Shown: one piece after another, positions 58,141 through 64,000 of the stretch
How the letters are laid out: every line of letters begins with the position of its first letter
Position numbering within the stretch: position 1 is the stretch's first letter
Assembly: GCF_030272615.1 (NCBI RefSeq)
Contig: NC_081415.1
Span: forward strand, 375,239,392 to 375,303,391
Length of the DNA stretch: 64,000 bases
Source of the DNA: Cryptomeria japonica
Taxonomy: Eukaryota > Streptophyta > Pinopsida > Cupressales > Cupressaceae
Direction: 5' to 3'
Notes under the pieces: generated by a model
Database searches by the model: none
The model's input: the letters and a program-made list of their open reading frames with translations, nothing else
Told to the model about the DNA's origin: nothing
Made by a program: the position numbers and the translations under genes

Positions 58141-59159
58141 CAAGTTGTCTGGTATAGCTCATTGTTTTTGTTTTTTTATTTGAGAGATTTGAGACTTTTA
58201 TATAGCTAATATTTTCCTTAAAAACTAAGTATGATCTTCTCCTGCATTCTCGTGTGATTTGGAGAATCAGAACAGTTTAAAGGAAAATAGCTTCTAGTTA
58301 AATCTGGTTTACATGTATGTGTTCTTGTAAGATCTGGGTGATTGCAGCTTTGTGGTAATATTGGAAGCTTAATAAGAATTTCCAGAGTGTCCATAAGGCT
58401 TGACAAAGTCAAAAGTGACTTTTACTTCACCAAAATCAGAGTTTGGAGGACACATTAAAAAATCAGAGTAAATTTTTTTTTTACTGGAGCTCTTTTCATT
58501 TTGGCTTTAGTGTTCCAACTTTTATTCACTTTCACAAAAAATGATTTTTGAGTTTTCTTCCCAGCATCGAAAAAATTCTGGGTTTCGGATGGTATTTCCA
58601 AAAAATTAATAACTTTTGTAGAAATCAAGCTTGAATAGGGCCTAAGTCGTTTTTCTATCAGGGAAATTCAGCAACATTTCTTAAAAGTTGCACAACTTTT
58701 GCCTCGGGTGTCATATTTTTGCAAACAAATACTTGACAGAAAGTTGGAAATGAGCACTCTCCATTATTGTAGGTCTAATTGAAATTTTTTGCCTTTTTCT
58801 ATCAGATATTAAAGGTTGTATCAACTACTTCTTTTTCTCTTCAACTAGTCATATCTTTCTCCTCACAACTCTGTTTTTCAAAAACTAATAGTTGTTGGAA
58901 AGGTATTGAGATAAATTAAGCAGTTATAAGACTAATTTGTTTCAGATCTTGTCTCAAATTATTTTTATTTAAAATCTCTATTGGTTTCTTAAAGAATTGT
59001 AATCTAATAAAAAGCCTTGTAAATGCACTAATTATAAAGTGCCAACCTTGTAATATTTGGGGGGGGGGTGATTTCTGAGACTAGTGAAAAGGGGGGGTGT
59101 CTCTTGTGCCTTCTTTCTTGCACTTTTCCTGATTCTTTGTAATCTTCTTTTCTACTATC
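58141..59159 (+). other. 5' leader of the copia element
   Basis: One kilobase of T-rich noncoding sequence. It has two G runs close to gag (G9 near 59061 and G7 near 59091). No ORF of note. Confidence 0.75.
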
Positions 59160-60032
59160 ATGGGTGCATCTATAGTTCCACTTTTAACACCATATAATTA
59201 TTTTGAATGGAAATCTAAGATGATAATATATCTGAAAAGACATGGATATCATCGTGTTACTATGGGACTTGAAATTGAACCTCAAGATGTTGCAGAAAAG
59301 ATTAAATGGTTTAATAAATGTGTTGAAGCTTTTGGTACTCTATGTATGTCAGTCTCTCCAGACCTTCTTTTTCACATTGAATCTACCACTACACCAAATG
59401 CAGTGTGGACCACTTTGGAAAACCTCTTTAGTAAGCAGGATGAGTTAAGAGGTCATCAGTTAGAGAATGAACTCATAGGGTTGAATCCAACCAATTTTGA
59501 TACTATACAAGACTTCTTCACTAAACTTAAGTCTATAAGATTGTAATTGGAACGGTGTGGAACTAAGAAAGATGATAAGCAACTGATCTTGAGTATTCTT
59601 TCTAAGCTTGGTCCTAACTATTCAGTGTTTGTTTCTACATTCTATGCTACAAAATGTGCCCTAGGTACCACATTCAAAATGTCTTCTCTGGATGAATTTG
59701 TTGCAGAACTCACTAGGGAGCAAGACAAATTGGTTCAAATGTGTACAATAAAACCCTCTAAGTCACATGTCTTAGTTGTAAATCAAGGCACAAAAGAACA
59801 AAAAGGGTCTAGTAAGCAAGATAAGAAATAAAAGAACCAAGGAGAGAAGAAAAAAGATCAGAAATCTGCTACTTCAAAAGCAGATAATCAGACCTCTTCA
59901 TCAAGAGGTGAACAACCTAAGAAGGAGAAGGTCAAGTGTTCTTATTGTAAGAGGCCTGGTCATGATGAACATAAGTGTTTAAAGAAACAAATTGATCACC
60001 TTTCAAATCTTCTTGAAAAGAATAATATCAAG
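59160..60032 (+). pseudogene. Gag of the copia element
   Basis: Starts MGASIVPLLTPYNYFEWKSK, the typical copia gag opening. It continues through LFSKQDELRGHQLENELIGL and ERCGTKKDDKQLILSILSKL. In-frame TAA stops lie at 59544-59546 (in LQLE context, probably from CAA) and 59829-59831. The same frame then gives the zinc knuckle CSYCKRPGHDEHKC (CX2CX4HX4C) near 59940-59985. Everything is in one frame with the protease that follows, so gag-pol was one long ORF. Confidence 0.93.
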
Positions 60033-61641
60033 GTGCCTGATTCAGTCAAACAGAGTTCATCAGAAGGATCTTCTAAGGATACAGATAAGAGTAAAGGGAA
60101 AGGAAAGGGTAAGGCCCTAGTTGTTGTTGCTTCACAACCCAATTCTTGGATAATTGACTCGGGTGCTTCGCACCACATGGCTTCTTCAAAAGATGATTTC
60201 ACCTCTTTAGAGCCATGTTTTATGCCTTCCATACTAATGGGTGATGACACTCCTATTGAAGTGCATGAGAGAGGGTCTTTTGATATGGGCGAAGGAACAT
60301 TTAAGGATGTCCTTTGTGTTCCATCTTTATCAACTAATCTCCTATCTATTTATCAAATCACTCACACTGGTTCTAGCAAGCGAGTTGAGTTCACACCAGA
60401 TACAGTGGTAATCAGTGAAATGCATAATGGGCCTACTATTGTTGTGGGAAAAGCATATCATCAATCCAGATTATATCAGTTTTCTCACTTTGTTCCTAAC
60501 TCTCCTTCGATAGTTTTACTCACTCATGCAGATGAGATTAGATGTTTGTGGCATCAACGATTTGACCACTTGAACTATTGTTACTTGCAACAACTCAATC
60601 AACAGGACATGGTTTCAGGGTTGCCTTCTATTCGATTTTCTGATGGAGTTTGCCAGGGATGTATTCTTAGTAAGCATCCTGAGGAGAAGTATGATAAAGG
60701 CAAAGCATGGAGAGCTCCACAGCTATTGGAGTTGGTACATAGTGACTTGGCAGGACCATTTCCACAACCATCTTTCAGCAAGGCTAGATATGTCTTAACA
60801 TTTATTGATGACTTTTCCAGATTTACATGGGTTTACTTTCTCAAACAAAAGTCTGAGGTATTTGAGAATTTTTTAGATTTCAAAGCTTTTGCAGAGAAAC
60901 AATCTAGGAAGTTCATTAAGATTTTGCGTACAGATAATGGGGGTGAATATGTTAATAATCAGTTTGAACAATTTTGTGCTTCAGAAGGTATCAACATGCA
61001 GCACACAGTTCCATACAGTCCTCAGCAGAATGGTGTCGCAGAATGGAAGAATAGGTCCTTGATGGAGATGGCAAATTGTATGATTCACTCCAAGTCTTTG
61101 GCACCTCAATATTGGGCAGAGGCCATCAAATGTGCATGTTACATCCAGAATCGAGTTCCTCATAAATCTGTGAAGGGGGTAACTCCTTTTCAAGCTTGGA
61201 CCGGTCGGAAACCTACAGTTAAGCATTTCAGAGTGTTTGGTTCTCTTGCATGGGCCCACATTCCAGCAGAGAAACGCAAGGCTATGGATCCGTAGAGCAA
61301 GCCTTGCATATTTGTTGGGTATCCAGATGATGTCAAAGGGTATAGACTTCTCCATCCCTCTACACATGAGTTGTTCATTGAGAGGAGTGTTCATTTTGAG
61401 GAGAGTTCTTCTATTTCTTCTCATACCACTTCTCCATCCACTATCACATTGGAGACATTGCATGATGATGATAGTTCTTCTGAGGATATTAATCCTCCTA
61501 ATCCCATTGAGGAGTCTTCTTCCTCCACTTTAGATGGTGACAGTGATGGTGAGGATTCACATTCTTCTCATAGTCATCCTTCAAAGGTTGATGATTCTCC
61601 CCCAGACTCTCCAGCTTCAGTGCCTTTTTGGGCTCGATGAA
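60033..61641 (+). pseudogene. Copia protease and integrase
   Basis: Open to 61295 (420 residues), then one TAG and open again to a TGA near 61640. Protease: SWIIDSGASHHM (DSG active site) at about 60147-60182. GAG-pre-integrase zinc finger: LWHQRFDHLNY and CQGCILSK. Integrase core: LVHSDLAGPF, RTDNGGEYVN, and QQNGVAEWKNRS; all three D, D, E are present, though the usual Arg after Glu is Trp. C-terminal part: GRKPTVKHFRVFGSLAW, then after the stop SKPCIFVGYPDDVKGYRL. It ends in a Ser/Asp-rich linker. Confidence 0.96.
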
Positions 61642-62613
61642 CTTTTGAGTTAGCAGGAGATTGGCTTGGTGATCCATCAGATTCTAGAAGAACTAGGTCA
61701 CAATTTCAACAAGCTCCACATCTCTTCATTACTTCAGCTTCTGATCCATAGTCTTTTCGAGAAGCTATAGGTGTTCTTGAATGGGATGCTACAATGCAAG
61801 AAGAGTTTAATTCCTTGGAGAGGAATCACACATGGGATTTAGTTCCTCTTCCTAAGGGAAGAGGAACTTGTTTGATGCAAGTGGATCTATCGAACAAAAT
61901 TTGCAGCAGATGGGTCGGTTGATAAGTATAAGGCTCGCTTGGTAGCAAAAGACTTTTCCCAAGTTCCAGGGGTTGATTACTCTGAGACTTTTGCTCCAGT
62001 TGCTAAGATGAATTCCATCCAGCTTGTCCTTGCTATTGCTGCAACCCATCGTTGGGAAGTTCATCAGATGGATGTCAAGAGTGTATTTCTTCATGGTGAC
62101 CTTCAGGAGGAAATCTATATGGAGCAGCCACAAGGGTTTGTTCAAGATCCTTCACTTGTGTGTCGACTTCGAAAGTCTCTCTATGGCCTCAAACAAGCTC
62201 CTCAAGCTTGGTATGCCAAGATGGACTCTTTCCTTTTGACAGTTGGTTTTACTCGATGCCATTCTGATCCGAACATCTACATTCTACACCAGGATGATAC
62301 TCTCACATTTCTAGTTCTCTATGTTGATGACTTGTTGATCACAAGGAGTCACTCATCCACCATCAAGGTAGTGAAAACTACTCTACATGATAGATTTTTG
62401 ATGTCAGACTTGGGTCTTCTACATTACTTCTTGGGAATTGAGATTACTCAATCTTCTTCAGGCATCTTCCTTGGACAACCCAAGTATGCACTCGATATGC
62501 TCTTTAGATTTTGCATGGTTGATTGTAAGCCTACACCTACTCCTTTTTTGTCTGGGGTCAAACTTGAGGCTAAGTGCTCTTCACCCTTGGTTGATAGCAC
62601 CTTATATCGATAA
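61642..62613 (+). pseudogene. Copia reverse transcriptase
   Basis: The start (61642-61875) reads EWDATMQEEFNSLERNHTWD then LVPLPKGR with a TAG near 61750. A one-base shift near 61865 moves the frame, after which KWIYRTKFAADGSVDKYKAR and the open frame from 61939 follow. Key motifs: DYSETFAPVAKMNSI, HQMDVKSVFLHGDLQEEIYM, SLYGLKQAPQAWY, LYVDDLLI (catalytic YVDD), LGLLHYFLGIEI. The frame ends at a TAA at 62611 in YR*IVGSL, where Gln is expected. Confidence 0.96.
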
Positions 62614-63288
62614 ATTGTTGGGAGCCTCATCTACTTGACTCATACGAGACCTGACATTTCATATGCAGTGGGCATGGTCTCTAGATTCATGCAGAAGCCA
62701 CATGAGTTGCATTGGAAAGCAGCTAAGTGGATTCTCCACTACATTCAAGGTACTCACCACAATTATGGAATTCAGTATGCAGCAGGCATGGATATTGACT
62801 TGGTGGGATGTATGGATTCTGATTGGGCGGGTGATTCTCAGGATCGTAAATCCACTTCAGGGTATTGCTTCTCACTTGGTTCTGGTCCAGTTTGTTGGTC
62901 GAGTAAGAAGCAATCTGCAATTGCTCTTTCATCAACAGAGGTTGAGTATCGAGGGGCAGTTAATGCCACCACTGAGGCTATTTGGCTTCAGAATATTCTC
63001 ACTGAGTTTGGTATTCCAGTTAGGAAGCCTACTATCATCTTTTGTGATAATCAAAGTGCTATACAGATCTCAAGAAATCCAGTTCATCACCAGAGGATGA
63101 AACACATTCAGATACATATGCACTATATTCGGGAGCTCATTCAGGAAGGCATCATTGATCTTAAGTATTGTTCTACAACAGAGCAAACTGCGGACATCTT
63201 CACCAAACCCTTCACCAAAAGCAAGTTCCTTCATTTGCGATCTCTGCTTGGGATACAACAGGTGTCTACTTCAAGAGGGACTTCTTAG
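62614..63288 (+). pseudogene. Copia RNase H
   Basis: Same frame as RT, separated only by the stop at 62611. Conserved blocks: LTHTRPDISYAVGMVSRFMQ, CMDSDWAGDSQDRKSTSGYC, WSSKKQSAIALSSTEVEYRG, IFCDNQSAIQISRNPVHHQR, KHIQIHMHYIRELI, TADIFTKPFTKSKF. Catalytic residues D (DSDWAGD), E (STEVEY) and D (CDNQSA) are visible. The end at 63288 is the natural pol terminus. Confidence 0.96.
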
Positions 63289-63446
63289 TCCTTCTTTCTT
63301 TCTTTCTCTCCTTATTTAGGGGGGGGCTATTCCTCTTTTGGGGGGCTTCTTCTTTTGGGGGGGCTATCTATGTACATGGGTACCTAACATGGTTGCATTT
63401 GTCGGGACCCATATTTTCACCCACCTAAGCTACGCTTAAGGGGGGG
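63289..63446 (+). other. Copia 3' noncoding region with repeated G-rich tracts
   Basis: Four G runs of six or more occur: near 63319, 63340, 63357 and 63440. The last, AAGGGGGGG, abuts the LTR and is the polypurine tract. The others share the pattern TTTTGGGGGGGCT. Confidence 0.85.
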
Positions 63447-64000
63447 TGTTAGTGTAGGTTTTTTATTTTCCTTATGTTAGGGGGTATTTATTTTTTCCTA
63501 CACATATATTATTTAAGCTTGCTTAGGTTAATAGGAGTGGTTTATATGAGGACACGTGGTGAAATACTTCAGCTACATGTGTAACTCTCCACCTCACATG
63601 GGTAGTTGAGTTACACACCCTCTTTTGGCTTGTTGTGCCACCTCTCATAACCACTATTTTGTCATTTCCTAAGTGGGTTATGGGGTAGTTGGGTTTCACA
63701 CCCTCTTTTGGCCTTATGTGCCAACTTTCTCAACTCCTTTTTTGTCTTCATGTAAGGAGGTTATACCACATGTTTTGGCATTTACCAAGAAGTTAAAACC
63801 TCCCACTTTTTATGGGGAATAGGAGTTAATGCACCCTTGGATGTATATGCTTATATTTTTCTATATAATAAGCACTATACTCTCACCATCACAAGTCAAG
63901 TTAGTGGAGTGATAGCTCGGTGAGAGTCTTCTCCAAATTCTCTTATTTGTCTCTATTTCTCTCTCATATTGAAATTATCTTCATTTAGCTATTTTGATCT
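63447..64000 (+). repeat. 3' LTR of the copia element (first 554 bp)
   Basis: Aligns with 57487-58041 from its TGTTAGTGTAGG start, and is cut off by the window end about 88 bp before its expected end. Confidence 0.97.

Larger units (their letters stand above)
57487..64000 (+). mobile_element. Nearly complete Ty1/copia element (3' LTR end beyond window)
   Basis: A 642-bp LTR (57487-58128), primer site GGTATCAGAGC, gag, protease, integrase, RT and RNase H in copia order, G-rich polypurine tract and second LTR from 63447. LTR comparison over the 554 bp in view shows 7 substitutions and one single-base indel. The coding region has six stops and one frameshift. This is probably the most recent complete autonomous-type insertion in the window. 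Confidence 0.96.

Overview
This is non-genic, repeat-only DNA from a large plant nuclear genome. I see no host gene, tRNA, rRNA or CRISPR array. The evidence for a plant is the plant-type Ty1/copia and Ty3/gypsy (Tat-branch) proteins, LTRs of up to 3.6 kb, nested insertions and a tandem satellite. Density and LTR size would suit a gymnosperm or another giant-genome seed plant, but the species cannot be fixed from the sequence.

Layout. (1) 1-4312: 3' part of a + strand LTR element with a decayed long gag-like reading frame and its 3' LTR. It sits inside the LTR of (2), a - strand Ty3/gypsy element at 4313-13732 that has lost gag and reverse transcriptase but keeps protease-like, partial RNase H and integrase remnants. 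(3) 13733-18272: the 3' end of a + strand Tat-like element with two unrecognised ORFs and a 3.6 kb LTR; element 2 inserted into it. (4) 18273-25187: a decayed gag-like gene broken by two copies of a copia-type LTR, with parts of the gene present three times. (5) About 25188-57486: one 147-bp satellite array of roughly 80 monomers, now split by three retrotransposons and one AT-rich block.

Insertions into the satellite: a gag-protease-only element at 29295-37164 with an exact 5-bp target duplication; a complete but decayed Tat/Ogre-like element of 12.1 kb at 40775-52913 (order gag, protease, extra RNase H, RT, RNase H, integrase); and a nearly complete Ty1/copia element from 57487 to beyond the window end, which looks young. 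Removing the first two insertions restores the satellite register exactly.

How the parts relate: the gag-protease element has long, nearly intact ORFs and similar LTRs but no polymerase, so it must have used enzymes from another element. The RT-less gypsy element is a second kind of non-autonomous design. The LTR of region 3 and the Tat/Ogre-like LTR share both termini and the sequence just outside the LTR, so they are members of one broad family.

Best candidates for something new: the satellite (nucleosome-length monomer, 16-bp internal dyad, ordered monomer types), the RT deletion sealed in frame by a 36-bp tandem repeat, the array of TCGTACGA palindromes in a retrotransposon leader, the extra RNase H placed before RT, and a GC-rich module present in both LTR and leader of the gag-protease element.
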